In this document: one piece after another, positions 33,693-43,077 of the stretch
How positions within the stretch are numbered: the first letter of the stretch is position 1
Layout: each line of letters begins with the position of its first letter
Origin: Acidobacteriota bacterium
GTDB lineage: Bacteria > Acidobacteriota > Terriglobia > Terriglobales > Acidobacteriaceae
Assembly (NCBI GenBank): GCA_021818105.1
Contig: JAKAFB010000017.1
Span: 1 to 49,150 of the forward strand
Direction: 5' to 3'
Length of the DNA: 49,150 nucleotides
Notes under the pieces: generated by a model
Databases searched by the model: none
What the model was told of the DNA's origin: nothing
What the model saw: only the letters and a program-made list of their open reading frames with translations
Program-made: the position numbers and the translations under genes

Positions 33693-34694
33693 CTACACGG
33701 TGGCAGGCGTGCGCGATTCCAGCTCAGCCAGCCGCTTGGCCAGCATCGCCTCCAGCTTTTCCAGTGCGGCAGAGAAGCCTTCGATGCCATCCTTCAGCTT
33801 GTCTGTCGCCATGCGGTCGGCGGCATGCATGCGGTCAAAGGTCGCCTTGTCAACCTTGATTCTTTCAATCGGCATCGCCTTGGCTGCTTCGGGGTCCAGC
33901 TTGCGTGGCAGGGTGCCTTCGGTGGACTCAAGCTCTGCCAGCAGTTGCGGAGAAATCGTCAGCAGGTCGCAGCCCGCCAGCTCGCAAATTTCGCCGATGT
34001 TGCGAAAGCTCGCGCCCATCACCACCGTCTTGTAGCCGAATTTCTTGAAGTAGTTGTAGATTTGCGTCACCGACTGCACGCCGGGATCATCCGCACCATG
34101 AAAATCCTTGCCCGTGTCCTTCTTGTACCAGTCCAGAATCCGCCCCACGAAGGGCGAAATCAGCGTCGCGCCCGCATCGGCCGCGGCGATTGCCTGGTGC
34201 AGGCCAAAGAGCAGAGTCAGGTTGCAGTGGATGCCTTCCTTCTCCAGCACCTCGGCGGCGCGAATGCCTTCCCACGTCGATGCAATCTTGATGAGCACGC
34301 GTTCGCGGCCAATGCCGATGGCGTCATACTGCGCGATGATGCTGCGCGCCTGCTTGATGGTGCCCTCGGTGTCGAAAGAGAGACGCGCGTCGACTTCAGT
34401 GGAGACACGGCCCGGCACGATGTCCAGAATCTTTCTGCCAAAGGCAATCGCGAGCCGCTGGAAGGCGAGGTTGGCCACGGTCTTGTCCGCTGCGCCTTCG
34501 CCCAGCTCCTTCCGCGCATCCTTCAGCACGCCGTCCACGATTGGCTGATACTGCGGCATCTGCGCCGCAGCCGTAATCAGAGACGGGTTGGTCGTCGCAT
34601 CTTGCGGATGGAACTGCTCCATCGCTTCCATATCGCCGGTGTCGGCAACCACAACGGTGAACGTGCGCAATTGTTCAAGCAGATTCTGCGGCAT
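33693..34694 (-). CDS. tal: Transaldolase
   Basis: 333 residues. Transaldolase moves a dihydroxyacetone unit between sedoheptulose-7-P and glyceraldehyde-3-P in the pentose-phosphate pathway. The sequence is the TalB type: [45 protein letters not shown], the catalytic-Lys motif [11 protein letters not shown], and [20 protein letters not shown]. It also has [20 protein letters not shown]. Length is normal. It is the last gene of a leftward set; the FAH-family gene lies 110 bases upstream. A strong terminator follows. Confidence 0.96.
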   Translation of the reverse strand: MPQNLLEQLRTFTVVVADTGDMEAMEQFHPQDATTNPSLITAAAQMPQYQPIVDGVLKDARKELGEGAADKTVANLAFQRLAIAFGRKILDIVPGRVSTEVDARLSFDTEGTIKQARSIIAQYDAIGIGRERVLIKIASTWEGIRAAEVLEKEGIHCNLTLLFGLHQAIAAADAGATLISPFVGRILDWYKKDTGKDFHGADDPGVQSVTQIYNYFKKFGYKTVVMGASFRNIGEICELAGCDLLTISPQLLAELESTEGTLPRKLDPEAAKAMPIERIKVDKATFDRMHAADRMATDKLKDGIEGFSAALEKLEAMLAKRLAELESRTPATV

Positions 34695-34804
34695 GATTCC
34701 TCCAGGGGAAAAAGGATTCCCGGCTGATCTTCCAGAACTACAGTCTACTGCTATTTTGGATTTCGCAGCAGCCGCACAGGTTGCTTGCGCGCGGCAACAA
34801 GCCG

Positions 34805-35623
34805 TTATTCAGCGGCTTGCGCAAAGGTGTTGCTCAGCACGCCCAGCCCGCCAATCAACACCTCCACGCGGTCGCCGGCCGCCAGCGGCCCCACGCCTGC
34901 CGGAGTGCCCGTCAGCAGCAGGTCACCCGGCTCCAGCGTGATCGCTGCCGTGATGTACTCGAGCAGTGCAGGAATCGAAAAGATGAAATCCGTCGTCGAG
35001 CCATGCTGGCGCAGCTCGCCGTTCACGCGTGTCTCCACCGTCAGTCCCACCTCTGGGTCCACCTCATCGCTCACAAACGGGCCGACAGGGCAAAACGTGT
35101 CAAAGCCCTTGGCGCGTGTCCATTGGCCGTCCTTCTTCTGCAGGTCGCGTGCCGTCACATCGTTGGCCACGGTGTAGCCGCGCACGTAGCTGCGCCAGTC
35201 CGCGTCGGCCTTCAGCTTGCTCGCGCGGCGGCCAATCACCAGAGCCAGCTCGCCTTCAAAGTCCACGCGCGCCGCGGCAGGCGGCATCTGCACCACGCCT
35301 CCTGGTGCAAGTAGCGACGACGGTGGCTTGAAAAATAGTAGCGGTTCAGCGGGTACCTCGTTACCCAGTTCCTTTGCGTGGTCACGATAGTTGCGGCCTA
35401 CGCACACAATCTTTGACGGCGTTACCGGCGGCAGCAGTGTTGCTGCGCTCAGCGGCATCGAGTCAAAATACACGCTGCGCGCGGCGCCGCGCAGGTGCGC
35501 AAGATGAAAGGCCAGGTCCTCCTCTGGCGCGGGCGCAAGGCCCTTGATCCACCACTCGCCCTCACGCTCTTCCACCGTCCCGTAGCAAACCTGCTCCTCC
35601 ACCACAAAGCGGCAATACTTCAT
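34805..35623 (-). CDS. Fumarylacetoacetate hydrolase-family protein
   Basis: 272 residues. The FAH fold is clear: [37 protein letters not shown] (the acidic metal ligands), [20 protein letters not shown], and [20 protein letters not shown]. Members include acylpyruvate hydrolases, 2-hydroxyhepta-2,4-diene-1,7-dioate isomerases and oxaloacetate decarboxylases. The exact substrate is not readable, and no aromatic-degradation genes are nearby. An N-terminal domain of about 60 residues ([18 protein letters not shown]) is as in many bacterial members. It sits 35 bases after the Fn3 lipoprotein gene on the same strand. Confidence 0.9.
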   Translation of the reverse strand: MKYCRFVVEEQVCYGTVEEREGEWWIKGLAPAPEEDLAFHLAHLRGAARSVYFDSMPLSAATLLPPVTPSKIVCVGRNYRDHAKELGNEVPAEPLLFFKPPSSLLAPGGVVQMPPAAARVDFEGELALVIGRRASKLKADADWRSYVRGYTVANDVTARDLQKKDGQWTRAKGFDTFCPVGPFVSDEVDPEVGLTVETRVNGELRQHGSTTDFIFSIPALLEYITAAITLEPGDLLLTGTPAGVGPLAAGDRVEVLIGGLGVLSNTFAQAAE

Positions 35624-35658
35624 GTGTCTTCTCCCTGTACGTTATACGGCGCAGTGCG

Positions 35659-36744
35659 TCATTGCGCGGGCACTGTCTCCTGTGTCTCGGTCGAGCGCGC
35701 GCTCTCATGCCCGCCGTGGTCCACCGCGCTTACGGCGTAGTGATAGGTGTGCCCCGGTTGCACCTGCGCATCGTGATACGCGGGGCCGGCCACCGGCTCC
35801 GCAGGCGAGATGCGCTGCCACGCTGCGCCGTCCTCCCGCCGGTACACCACATAGCCTGCCAAATCAGGGTCGTTCACCGGATGCCAGTTCAGGTCAATGG
35901 CAGCCTGCCTGCCGCTTTCGTCCATCGTTGCCACGGCGGCCAATCCCTGCGGCACCGTCGGAGGAAACACATCGAGCACTTCCACGCGCACCGGCTGCGA
36001 CCACGAGCCTGCCAGCTCCAGCGTCTGCCCGTTGGCCACAATCCCTGCCACGCGTTGCGCTCGATACTCATACGCCTCGCCAAAGCGCATGTTCTTGTCA
36101 ATGGCGCTGCCCGTTTGCAGACCTGTTTCCACCAGCAAGTTCACTTGCGCCGGCTCCGGCGGCTCCGCCAGCAAACCCTTCTGCGCCTTTGCGGGCGGCG
36201 TCAGCAGCGTGCGCTGCAACCGCACTGGCTGGTCTTCGCCGTCGGGTGTCCAGCGCAGCACCACGCCCGCCTTGCGTACCTCCGCCGCCAGCCCTTCCAC
36301 CTGTGCGGGAGCTGCTCCAGCCAATACCGCTGCAGCATTTGACAGCCCAGCCGACCGCCCCTTTGGATTCTTCAATTCCACAAAGTAAGTCAGCACCCGC
36401 GGCGCTCCTGCAGCCAGCACAGAAGGCAGCGTCTCGGTGAACTTGCCCGTGGCTCCGGGAGCGATCATCAGATCCTTACCCGCAGCCGCACAACCGCCCG
36501 CGCCCTCCTGCCGGCACACGCGCACGTCCACATCGCCCTTCAGTGCGAGCTTGTCTGTATTGCGCGTCGGCATCGTCCATTGCAGCGTTACCTGGTTGCC
36601 TGCGCGAATAGCCGTCAAGTCAGCCACGCGCCCCGGCAGGTTCAGCGAGGGCGCCTGCGGAGCGCCCGGCGTGCCGCAGCCCGCCAGCGCCGCGCCCAGC
36701 GCGCATGCCAATGCTGCCCAACCCATCCTGTGCAGTGAACTCAT
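35659..36744 (-). CDS. Fibronectin type III-domain lipoprotein
   Basis: 361 residues. The signal ends in a lipobox: ALACALGAALAGC, so Cys should be lipidated. At least two to three Fn3-like beta domains follow: AIRAGNQVTLQWTMPTRNTD, then about residues 140-240, and a last one with AIDLNWHPVNDPDLAGYVVY and YHYAVSAVDHGGHESARST. Such proteins are envelope binding or scaffold proteins without a defined enzymatic role. A short conserved C-terminus (ETVPAQ) ends it. It lies 43 bases after the SIS-isomerase gene and before the FAH gene. Confidence 0.82.
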   Translation of the reverse strand: MSSLHRMGWAALACALGAALAGCGTPGAPQAPSLNLPGRVADLTAIRAGNQVTLQWTMPTRNTDKLALKGDVDVRVCRQEGAGGCAAAGKDLMIAPGATGKFTETLPSVLAAGAPRVLTYFVELKNPKGRSAGLSNAAAVLAGAAPAQVEGLAAEVRKAGVVLRWTPDGEDQPVRLQRTLLTPPAKAQKGLLAEPPEPAQVNLLVETGLQTGSAIDKNMRFGEAYEYRAQRVAGIVANGQTLELAGSWSQPVRVEVLDVFPPTVPQGLAAVATMDESGRQAAIDLNWHPVNDPDLAGYVVYRREDGAAWQRISPAEPVAGPAYHDAQVQPGHTYHYAVSAVDHGGHESARSTETQETVPAQ

Positions 36745-36787
36745 TGCTATCCCAGTCTACTGGAGCCGCCCTGCGTCTACTCGTTGC

Positions 36788-37906
36788 TCACTGCGCTTCA
36801 ATCACGGCCTTCGACAGATTGCGTGGTCGATCCACATCCACGCCGCGCTCCACCGCCATCCAGTAGGCAAAAAGCTGCAGCGGAATCACCTCGGGAATCG
36901 GCAGCAGGTGCTCGCTCGCTGTCTCCACCGTCACGCAATCCGTTGCCAGCGCCGCCACGTCGCGGTCGCCCGCATTGGCCACGGCAATCACCCGCGCGCC
37001 CTGCTTCTTCATGTCTTCGAGCAGTTGCAGTGTCTTCTCATAGCGCATCACAGAGTCATCCAGGCTGCGGTCCACCGTCGCTACGGCCACCAGCGGCACC
37101 TTCTCGCTCACCAGCGCATTCGGCCCGTGCTTCAACTCGCCCGCCGGGTAGCCTTCCGCCTGCACATACGAGGACTCCTTCATCTTCAGCGCGCCTTCGC
37201 GGGCAATCGCATAGTGCACGCCGCGGCCCAGGTAGAGGAAGCTCGCCGCATCGCGATACTTCGCCGCAAGCGCCGCCATCTGCGTGCGCCAGCCATCCAG
37301 TTGCCGCGCAATCCGCGCAGGCAGCGCGCGCAGCTCGGTAATGCGTTCCTGCAGGTGCGCCGCGTCCAGCGTGCCCAGCCGGTCAGCTTCATACAGCGCC
37401 AGCACATAGAGGGCCGTCAGTTGGCAGGTAAAGCTCTTTGTCGCGGGAATCGCCAGCTCCGGCCCCGCGGCCAGCGGCATCGCAGCCGAGGCCTCGCGCA
37501 GCATGGTGCTCCCCGCCACGTTGGCAATCGCCAGAGTCTGCTGTCCGCCCGTGCGGGCACAGCGCAGCGCAGCCAGCGTGTCGCTCGTCTCGCCCGACTG
37601 CGAAATCACTAGCACCGAGGGCCGTCGCGGATTGGCGGCGGTCCGGCAGCCGTACTCGCTCGCGTACTCCACGTCTACAGCCAGCCCGCACAGGTCTTCA
37701 AAAATGACCTCCGCGGCCAACCCTGCATGTCGGCTTGACCCGCTGGCGGCAATCAGGACCTCCCCACGCGGATTCAGCCACTCTGCCAGTGCAACAAAGG
37801 CCTTGGAATTGAAGTTGTGCCCATCCAGATAAAGATTCAGTGTCCGCTCAATGGCGTCCGGCTGCTCGTAGATTTCGCGCAGCATAGCATGGGGAAACTC
37901 GTTCAC
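36788..37906 (-). CDS. SIS-domain sugar isomerase (GlmS-like, without glutaminase domain)
   Basis: 372 residues starting at GTG 37906 with GGAAGGG about 7 bases upstream. The sequence aligns with the isomerase half of GlmS: HAMLREIYEQPDAIERTLN, IAASGSSRHAGLAAEVIFED, VLVISQSGETSDTLAALRCA, ATKSFTCQLTALYVLALYE, YPAGELKHGPNALVSEKVPL, and the terminus RPRNLSKAVIEAQ. The N-terminal glutaminase domain, with its catalytic Cys, is absent. It should use or release ammonia rather than glutamine, as in glucosamine-6-P deaminases (NagB-II/AgaS type) or fructosamine-6-P deglycases. The direction of reaction cannot be read. Transaldolase in the same set supports a sugar-phosphate role. Confidence 0.87.
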   Translation of the reverse strand: MNEFPHAMLREIYEQPDAIERTLNLYLDGHNFNSKAFVALAEWLNPRGEVLIAASGSSRHAGLAAEVIFEDLCGLAVDVEYASEYGCRTAANPRRPSVLVISQSGETSDTLAALRCARTGGQQTLAIANVAGSTMLREASAAMPLAAGPELAIPATKSFTCQLTALYVLALYEADRLGTLDAAHLQERITELRALPARIARQLDGWRTQMAALAAKYRDAASFLYLGRGVHYAIAREGALKMKESSYVQAEGYPAGELKHGPNALVSEKVPLVAVATVDRSLDDSVMRYEKTLQLLEDMKKQGARVIAVANAGDRDVAALATDCVTVETASEHLLPIPEVIPLQLFAYWMAVERGVDVDRPRNLSKAVIEAQ

Positions 37907-37978
37907 AATCTGCCCTTCCTCCAGACTTGCTCATCAAGCCCAATCCCGCGTGCCGATTCTATCGGCTCGCCGTGCCTG

Positions 37979-39169
37979 TCACAGCCGGCGCAGGCGCGCG
38001 CAGGCCTCGTCCAGATCGTGGTCTTTTTTGGCAAAGCAGAAGCGCAGCAGATCCTCGCCATGCCCCTGCCGAAAGAACGCCGACCCAGCAACGGATGCAA
38101 CGCCCGTGGCACGCAGCAGGTGGCGTGCCTTCTCGGCGGCGGATTTGCCCGGCAGGTGGCTTGCCCGCGCCAGCACGTAATACGCGCCCGCAGGCACCGT
38201 CGGCTCCATGCCCGCATCGCGCAGCGCGGCCAGTATCCGCTCTCGCTTCGATTGATGATCCGCCGCCAGTTGCGTGTAGAACTCCGGCGGCAACTGTTCC
38301 AGCCCTGCCGCGGCCCCATGCTGCAGCGGAGCCGGCGCGCACACATACGTCAGGTCGTGGAAGTAGCCCATCGCGCCCATCCACTGCGCGTCCGCCGTCA
38401 CGTAGCCCAGCCGCCAGCCCGTCACGCTGAACGTCTTGCTGAAGCCCGACATCACAATCGTCCGCTCGCGCATGCCATCAAGCGTTGCGGGCGAGATATG
38501 CTTCGTCCCATCGTAGACAAAGTACTCGTAGATCTCATCGGTGAAGACAAACAGGTCATACGTCCGCGCCACTTCCGCAATCGCTTCCAGTTCCGCGCGG
38601 CTGAAGACCTTGCCGCTCGGGTTCGCCGGCGTGTTCACTATCATTGCCCGCGTCCTCGGCGTGATGGCTGCATGCAGCGCGTCCGTATCCAGTTCCCAGT
38701 CCGGCGCAGCCAGCGGCACCAGCACCGGCTTCACGCGCATCGACTTCAGTGTGCTCACGTGGTAGCCATAGAACGGCTCAAACAGCAGCACCTCATCGCC
38801 GGGATTCAGCAGTGCCATGCACGCGGCATGCAACCCGCCCGTCGCGCCGCTCGCCACCAGCACCTCCGTCTCCGCGTCGTAGCGCATCCCGTAGTCGCGC
38901 ATCTGTTTGGCCGCAATCGCCTTGCGCAGCCGCTCAATGCCGTCCAGCCGCGTGTAGATGTTGTGGCCCGCGTGAATCGCCGCCAGCGCTTCTGCTTCCA
39001 CCGGCGCCGGCACCGGCGTGTCACACACTCCCTGCGCCAGGTTGATGCCGCCCATGCGGTCGCACTCGGTCGTCATGGCGCGAATCTCAGACTGCATCGC
39101 CCCCGGTGCCAGCTCGCTCAGGGCCAGGCGCGACGTCGTATGCGGATGCGGGGCAACAGCTTTGCTCAC
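37979..39169 (-). CDS. Class I/II PLP-dependent aminotransferase (kynurenine/methionine aminotransferase-like)
   Basis: 396 residues if started at GTG 39169, where AAAGGGA lies 7 bases upstream; the ATG at 39193 is the alternative. The ORF open to 39490 overlaps hypA on the other strand and is too long. Seen are GGINLAQGVCDTPVPAPVEA, VLVASGATGGLHAACMALLN, MIVNTPANPSGKVFSRAELE, DEIYEYFVYDG, and the PLP-lysine motif MSGFSKTFSVTGWRLGYVT. This is the fold-type I family with KAT-like features (the order NIYTRLDGIERLR is typical of the group). The amino-donor is unknown. It is the first gene of the leftward set and divergent from hypA. Confidence 0.88.
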   Translation of the reverse strand: MSKAVAPHPHTTSRLALSELAPGAMQSEIRAMTTECDRMGGINLAQGVCDTPVPAPVEAEALAAIHAGHNIYTRLDGIERLRKAIAAKQMRDYGMRYDAETEVLVASGATGGLHAACMALLNPGDEVLLFEPFYGYHVSTLKSMRVKPVLVPLAAPDWELDTDALHAAITPRTRAMIVNTPANPSGKVFSRAELEAIAEVARTYDLFVFTDEIYEYFVYDGTKHISPATLDGMRERTIVMSGFSKTFSVTGWRLGYVTADAQWMGAMGYFHDLTYVCAPAPLQHGAAAGLEQLPPEFYTQLAADHQSKRERILAALRDAGMEPTVPAGAYYVLARASHLPGKSAAEKARHLLRATGVASVAGSAFFRQGHGEDLLRFCFAKKDHDLDEACARLRRL

Positions 39170-39259
39170 GGGGAAGTCCCTTTCTGCTGCCATCTTACAA
39201 CCGTTGCCGCGCGCACAGCAGCCGTGCCGCGGCGCACATCCTCCGCGCTCCACCCGGCG

Positions 39260-39265
39260 TAGAAT
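39260..39265 (+). promoter_or_regulatory. Possible -10 box close to hypA
   Basis: TAGAAT lies 9 bases before the hypA ATG at 39275, a distance that would give a nearly leaderless transcript. The same box precedes other starts in this window. No clear -35 element is seen, so this is a suggestion only. Confidence 0.3.
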
Positions 39266-39274
39266 CCAAGATGA

Positions 39275-39637
39275 ATGCACGAGCTTTCCATCGTCTCCAG
39301 CATCGTGGACACGGTGACTGAGTCGCTGGCCGCCTATCCCGGTACCCATGTCAAGGAGGTCCGCCTGCGCGTGGGCGTTCTCGCGGCGGTGGTCGAGGAC
39401 TCGCTGCAGTTCTGTTACGGCATTGTCACGGAAGGCACGCCGCTGGCTGGCTCGGTGCTCGTCGTCAAAACTTTGCCCGTCAAAGCTCACTGTGCTCCCT
39501 GCAGTCGTGAAGTGGAGCTTGCCGGCATCATGAGCATGCGCTGCCCCCGCTGCGGCACCCCCGCAACGCAGTTGCTCCAGGGCCGCGAGCTGGAAATTGA
39601 AGCCATTGAGATTGAAGAACCCGAGGGAATAGCATGA
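39275..39637 (+). CDS. hypA: HypA, nickel insertion chaperone for [NiFe] hydrogenase
   Basis: 120 residues. HypA delivers Ni2+ to the hydrogenase large subunit with HypB. The N-terminus is the canonical MHELSIVSSIVDTV (His2 is the nickel ligand). Two CXXC pairs form the structural zinc site: HCAPC and, about 22 residues on, MRCPRCGTPA. The acidic C-terminus (EIEAIEIEEPEGIA) is normal. The gene overlaps hypB by ATGA (39634-39637). No close ribosome-binding site is seen, and a TAGAAT box lies 9 bases before the ATG, so translation may be from a very short leader. Confidence 0.95.
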   Translation: MHELSIVSSIVDTVTESLAAYPGTHVKEVRLRVGVLAAVVEDSLQFCYGIVTEGTPLAGSVLVVKTLPVKAHCAPCSREVELAGIMSMRCPRCGTPATQLLQGRELEIEAIEIEEPEGIA

Positions 39638-40305
39638 CCACGCGGATTGTCGAATTGCGGCGCGGAATCCTCAAGAAGAACGACGAGCTGGCCGCCGGCC
39701 TGCGCCAGCGCTTTGCGGCCGCAGGCGTGCTCGTCCTCAATCTCGTCTCCAGCCCTGGCACCGGCAAGACATCTTTTCTTGAGCGCACCCTGCGCGAATT
39801 ACACACCGCAGGAGCCAAAGCCGCCGCACTCGTCGGCGACCTCGAAACCGACAACGATGCGCAGCGCCTCGCCACCAGCGGCGCGCCCGTGCGCCAGATC
39901 AACACCCACGGCATCTGCCACCTTGAGGCCGAGATGGTCGGCAGGCATCTCGACGGCTGGGACCTCGCCGCGCTCGACTACCTCTTCATCGAGAACGTCG
40001 GCAACCTCGTCTGCCCCTCCAGCTACGATCTCGGCGAAAAGATTCGCGTCGTCCTGCTCAGCGTTACCGAGGGCGAAGACAAGCCGCTCAAATACCCCTC
40101 GCTCTTTAACTCCGCCGACGCCGCCGTCATCACCAAAATTGACCTCGCAGAGCCCTGCGGTTTCAACCGTGAGGCCGCGCTCCATAACATCCACGAGATT
40201 CGCCCCGGCATCCGCATCTTTGAAACCTCCGCCAAAACTGGCACAGGCCTGGCCGAGTGGTATGCCTATCTCGCCGAGGTGCGCTCCCGGAACGACCAGC
40301 ATTGA
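39634..40305 (+). CDS. hypB: HypB, GTPase for hydrogenase nickel insertion
   Basis: 223 residues. HypB is a SIMIBI-class GTPase that drives nickel release to the large subunit. Seen are the P-loop NLVSSPGTGKTSFLERTLRE, the acidic GDLETDNDAQRL, INTHGICHLEAEMV with the Cys-His metal-binding motif, FIENVGNLVCPSSYDLGEK (G3 region), and VITKIDLAEPCGF (NKxD-like G4). The His-rich N-terminal nickel store found in some HypB proteins is absent. It overlaps hypA at the start. Two small unrelated genes separate it from hypC. Confidence 0.95.
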   Translation: MTTRIVELRRGILKKNDELAAGLRQRFAAAGVLVLNLVSSPGTGKTSFLERTLRELHTAGAKAAALVGDLETDNDAQRLATSGAPVRQINTHGICHLEAEMVGRHLDGWDLAALDYLFIENVGNLVCPSSYDLGEKIRVVLLSVTEGEDKPLKYPSLFNSADAAVITKIDLAEPCGFNREAALHNIHEIRPGIRIFETSAKTGTGLAEWYAYLAEVRSRNDQH

Positions 40306-40507
40306 CACCCCTCCGGCTTGCAAACTCCCCCTTGCCAGCCTTCTTCCGTGCCCATACTTTGCAGCTTCGGTTCGTGCGAAAAATGCAAAATCCCTTCCCC
40401 CGCATCGATTGAGGTTTACCTCCGGCCAGATTCCGTGCATCATCTTCGGATACGCCATGGTTCCTTCGCTCATACGCATAAGGGTTCCCTGGAGGAGGAA
40501 AGTCTCG

Positions 40508-41026
40508 ATGAAAGCAATTGCGACTCTCTGTAGTACAGCGCTCTTTGGGCTGGTGTTGGCTGGGTGCAACCCGCCGCCGCCGCCCGCAGTCCCAGATACC
40601 CACGATGCCGACGTCAGGGCCATCACCGAACTGGAAAAGCAATGGAACGACGACTACGTCACAAAGAATGTCGACAAGATCGCTGCCTACTATGCTGGCG
40701 ACGCTGTCCTTATGGGGCCCAACTCTCCTGCGGCCAAGGGGAAGGATGCGATTGTGAGCGAATTGAAGCAATTAGTCGCTGATCCAGCCTTTTCGCTCAA
40801 GTTCCAGTCCGCCACCGTGGATGTCTCCAAGTCCGGCGACCTCGCGTATACGCAGGGTGACTTCCAGACGTCCATGACGAATCCCAAAACCCACAAGGTC
40901 GTTGACGCGCAGGGAAGTTACGTGACGGTCTATCGCAAGCAGCCCGACGGCTCCTGGAAGGTGGTTTCGGACATCGCGACAATGTCCGGCGAACCCACTC
41001 CTGCGCCCAAGGCAAAGAAAAAATAA
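40508..41026 (+). CDS. Exported DUF4440/SnoaL-like lipoprotein
   Basis: 172 residues from ATG 40508, with a strong GGAGGAGGAAAG site. The long ORF reaching back to 39647 is an out-of-frame shadow of hypB. A lipoprotein signal (MKAIATLCSTALFGLVLAGC) is followed by a Pro-rich stretch. The NTF2/SnoaL-like DUF4440 domain comes next: ADVRAITELEKQWNDDYVTK, IAAYYAGDAVLMGPNSPAAK and AQGSYVTVYRKQPDGSWKVV. This fold is often annotated as a SgcJ/EcaC-type or steroid-delta-isomerase-like protein; its role is unknown. A Lys-rich end (PAPKAKKK) is notable. It lies between hypB and hypC. Confidence 0.85.
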   Translation: MKAIATLCSTALFGLVLAGCNPPPPPAVPDTHDADVRAITELEKQWNDDYVTKNVDKIAAYYAGDAVLMGPNSPAAKGKDAIVSELKQLVADPAFSLKFQSATVDVSKSGDLAYTQGDFQTSMTNPKTHKVVDAQGSYVTVYRKQPDGSWKVVSDIATMSGEPTPAPKAKKK

Positions 41027-41036
41027 CTAGGCCCAC

Positions 41037-41073
41037 GCTGCGGGGCGCGGATCATGGGTCGTGTCCCCGCAGC
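41037..41073 (+). terminator. Perfect 9-bp stem-loop after the DUF4440 lipoprotein gene
   Basis: GCTGCGGGG (41037-41045) pairs with CCCCGCAGC (41065-41073) around a 19-base loop, 11 bases after the stop codon. No T-run follows, so termination would be weak or factor-assisted, but the strength and position suggest an operon boundary here. Confidence 0.5.
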
Positions 41074-41165
41074 ATATCCTCAGAGGCATGTATGAGTAAG
41101 GCAAAAGCGACCAGGCTGGCTCAGCCGCTAAGGCCGCCACCGCGCCAGCGATCCGCAAGAGCTCG

Positions 41166-41555
41166 ATGATGGCCAGCGCACCTGCACGCGAGACCGCCGC
41201 GGATGTCGAAGCCTACCTCGCCCGAGTCCCGGAGCCCGGGCGCACCACACTGGAGAAGGTCCGTGCCGCCATCCGCTCTGCCGCGCCCTCCGAGGCTACC
41301 GAGGCCCTCAGCTACGGCATGCCCGCCTTCCGCTACAAGAAGGGCGGCTTGGTAGCCTACGCGGCCTTCAAGAACCACTGCAGCTTCTTCCCCATGAGCC
41401 TGGCCGTGCTCGCCGACATGAAAGACGAGCTGGCAGCCTTCCAGACCTCAAAGGGAACACTTCAATTCCCACTGAACAAGCCTCTGCCCGCCCCGCTCAT
41501 CAGGAAAATCGTAAAAGCGCGCGTAGCAGAGAAGGATGCGAAGCTGGCGCGATAG
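41166..41555 (+). CDS. DUF1801 / iron-chaperone-like (YdhG) small protein
   Basis: 129 residues. The DUF1801 core is seen in ADVEAYLARVPEPGRTTLEK, VRAAIRSAAPSEATEALSYG, MPAFRYKKGGLVAYAAFKNH and CSFFPMSLAVLADMK, with KGTLQFPLNKPLPAPLIRKI at the end. This family is small, soluble and of uncertain function; YdhG/frataxin-like relatives have been proposed as iron chaperones. Its position just before hypC may be coincidental. Two ATGs begin it (41166 and 41169). No strong ribosome-binding site is visible. Confidence 0.85.
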   Translation: MMASAPARETAADVEAYLARVPEPGRTTLEKVRAAIRSAAPSEATEALSYGMPAFRYKKGGLVAYAAFKNHCSFFPMSLAVLADMKDELAAFQTSKGTLQFPLNKPLPAPLIRKIVKARVAEKDAKLAR

Positions 41556-41620
41556 CGGTTGCTGCGCGGTGACTCGAATCACGCGATCGGATGCCCCAAA
41601 CACGGTATAAGAGAGATGCC

Positions 41621-41938
41621 ATGTGCTTAGCGATTCCCGGACGAGTGGACGAAATCATCACCGAAGGCGATCTTCGCGTGGGAAAAGTGAACTTCGGCGG
41701 TGTGGTCAAGCGCGTCTGCCTTGACTATGTGCCCGAAGTCGAGGTCGGCGACTACACCATCGTCCACGTCGGCTTTGCCATCTCCAAAATCGACCAGGAG
41801 AGCGCCGAGCAGACCCTCGCCGATTTTCGCGCCATGGGTGTACTGGACGAGGAGCTGGCCAGCGAAGACGAGGCCTTTGCCCGCGCCGCCGATAAGCCCC
41901 AATCCCCCTGCCCCGACGGCAGTTGCGACCCCCAATGA
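41621..41938 (+). CDS. hypC: HypC/HupF hydrogenase maturation chaperone
   Basis: 105 residues. The start is ATG 41621 because HypC must begin [18 protein letters not shown]. The essential Cys2 carries the Fe(CN)2CO precursor with HypD. Also typical is [20 protein letters not shown] and [21 protein letters not shown] longer-than-usual C-terminal tail ends in a CPDGSCD motif. GAGAG lies just upstream. The stop overlaps the hypD start by ATGA (41935-41938), indicating coupling. Confidence 0.95.
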   Translation: MCLAIPGRVDEIITEGDLRVGKVNFGGVVKRVCLDYVPEVEVGDYTIVHVGFAISKIDQESAEQTLADFRAMGVLDEELASEDEAFARAADKPQSPCPDGSCDPQ

Positions 41939-43077
41939 AGTACCTCACCGAGTTCCGCAACGGCGAAGTGGCCCAGCGCATGGCGCGCGAGATTCACCAG
42001 CTCACCACGCGCCCGTGGAAGATCATGGAGGTCTGCGGCGGCCAGACCCACTCCATCATCAAGAACGGCATCGACCAGATGCTGCCCGCCTGTATCGAGA
42101 TGGTCCACGGCCCCGGCTGCCCCGTCTGCGTCACACCGCTCGAACTCATTGACAAGGCACTCGCCATCGCCGCCCAGCCCGGCGTCATCTTCTGCAGCTT
42201 CGGAGACATGCTGCGCGTCCCCGGCACCAACGGCGACCTCTTCCAGGTCAAAGGCCGCGGCGGCGATGTCCGCGTCGTCTACTCGCCCCTGGACGCCGTC
42301 GATCTCGCCGCCAAAAATCCCGACCGCCAGGTGGTCTTCTTCGGCGTCGGTTTTGAGACCACAGCCCCCGCCAACGCCATGAGCGTGCATCTGGCCAAAC
42401 GGCGCGGCCTGCGCAACTTTTCCCTGCTTGTCTCCCATGTCCTCGTCCCGCCCGCCATTGAGGCCATCATGAGTTCGCAGGGCAATCAAGTTCAGGCTTT
42501 TCTGGCCGCAGGCCACGTCTGCAGCGTCATGGGCTACTGGGAGTACCCTCCGCTCGCCGAGAAATTCAAGATTCCTATCGTCGTCACCGGTTTTGAGCCG
42601 CTCGACCTGCTCGACGGCATCCGCCGCGCCGTCAGGCAGCTTGAAGAAGGCCGCCACGAAGTCGAAAACGCATACCCCCGCGTCGTCACATTCGAGGGCA
42701 ACCGCGCCGCGCAGAGTCTGCTTGCGGAAGTCTTTGAGGTTACCGATCGCGCATGGCGGGGTATCGGCGTGATTCCGAAAAGCGGCTGGCGACTGAGCGA
42801 GGCCTACCGCGACTTCGACGCCGAGGAGCGCTTCCAGATCTCTGGCATTCGCACCGCGGAGTCGCCGCTTTGTCATTCTGGAGATGTCCTGCGCGGCGCC
42901 ATCAAGCCCGCCCAGTGCCCGGCCTTCGGCAAGCAATGCACACCGCGCCATCCGCTCGGCGCCACAATGGTCTCCAGCGAGGGCGCCTGCGCCGCCTACT
43001 ACAATTACGGCCGCTTCCTGTCGGCTGAGGAGTTGGCCTCCGCTGGATCCGCAACCTCTGGAGAGGTCCATGCCTGA
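41935..43077 (+). CDS. hypD: HypD, Fe-S scaffold for hydrogenase cofactor assembly
   Basis: 380 residues. HypD holds the Fe(CN)2CO precursor on conserved cysteines together with HypC. Seen are [40 protein letters not shown], the C-terminal Fe-S region [20 protein letters not shown] and [20 protein letters not shown]. All essential cysteines appear present. The start is ATG 41935, overlapping hypC; the reading from 41923 is inside hypC. The stop overlaps the hypE start region (43070-43077), so hypC-hypD-hypE should be one coupled unit. Confidence 0.96.
   Translation: MKYLTEFRNGEVAQRMAREIHQLTTRPWKIMEVCGGQTHSIIKNGIDQMLPACIEMVHGPGCPVCVTPLELIDKALAIAAQPGVIFCSFGDMLRVPGTNGDLFQVKGRGGDVRVVYSPLDAVDLAAKNPDRQVVFFGVGFETTAPANAMSVHLAKRRGLRNFSLLVSHVLVPPAIEAIMSSQGNQVQAFLAAGHVCSVMGYWEYPPLAEKFKIPIVVTGFEPLDLLDGIRRAVRQLEEGRHEVENAYPRVVTFEGNRAAQSLLAEVFEVTDRAWRGIGVIPKSGWRLSEAYRDFDAEERFQISGIRTAESPLCHSGDVLRGAIKPAQCPAFGKQCTPRHPLGATMVSSEGACAAYYNYGRFLSAEELASAGSATSGEVHA

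Noticed and set aside
37817-39262. 481-codon ORF antisense to the aminotransferase gene
   Set aside because: Arg/His-rich shadow; the minus strand encodes a clear PLP enzyme.
39647-41026. 459-codon ORF on the plus strand spanning hypB and the lipoprotein
   Set aside because: Its first two-thirds are an out-of-frame Ser/Pro/Arg-rich shadow of hypB; the real gene starts at 40508 with its own ribosome-binding site and lipoprotein signal.
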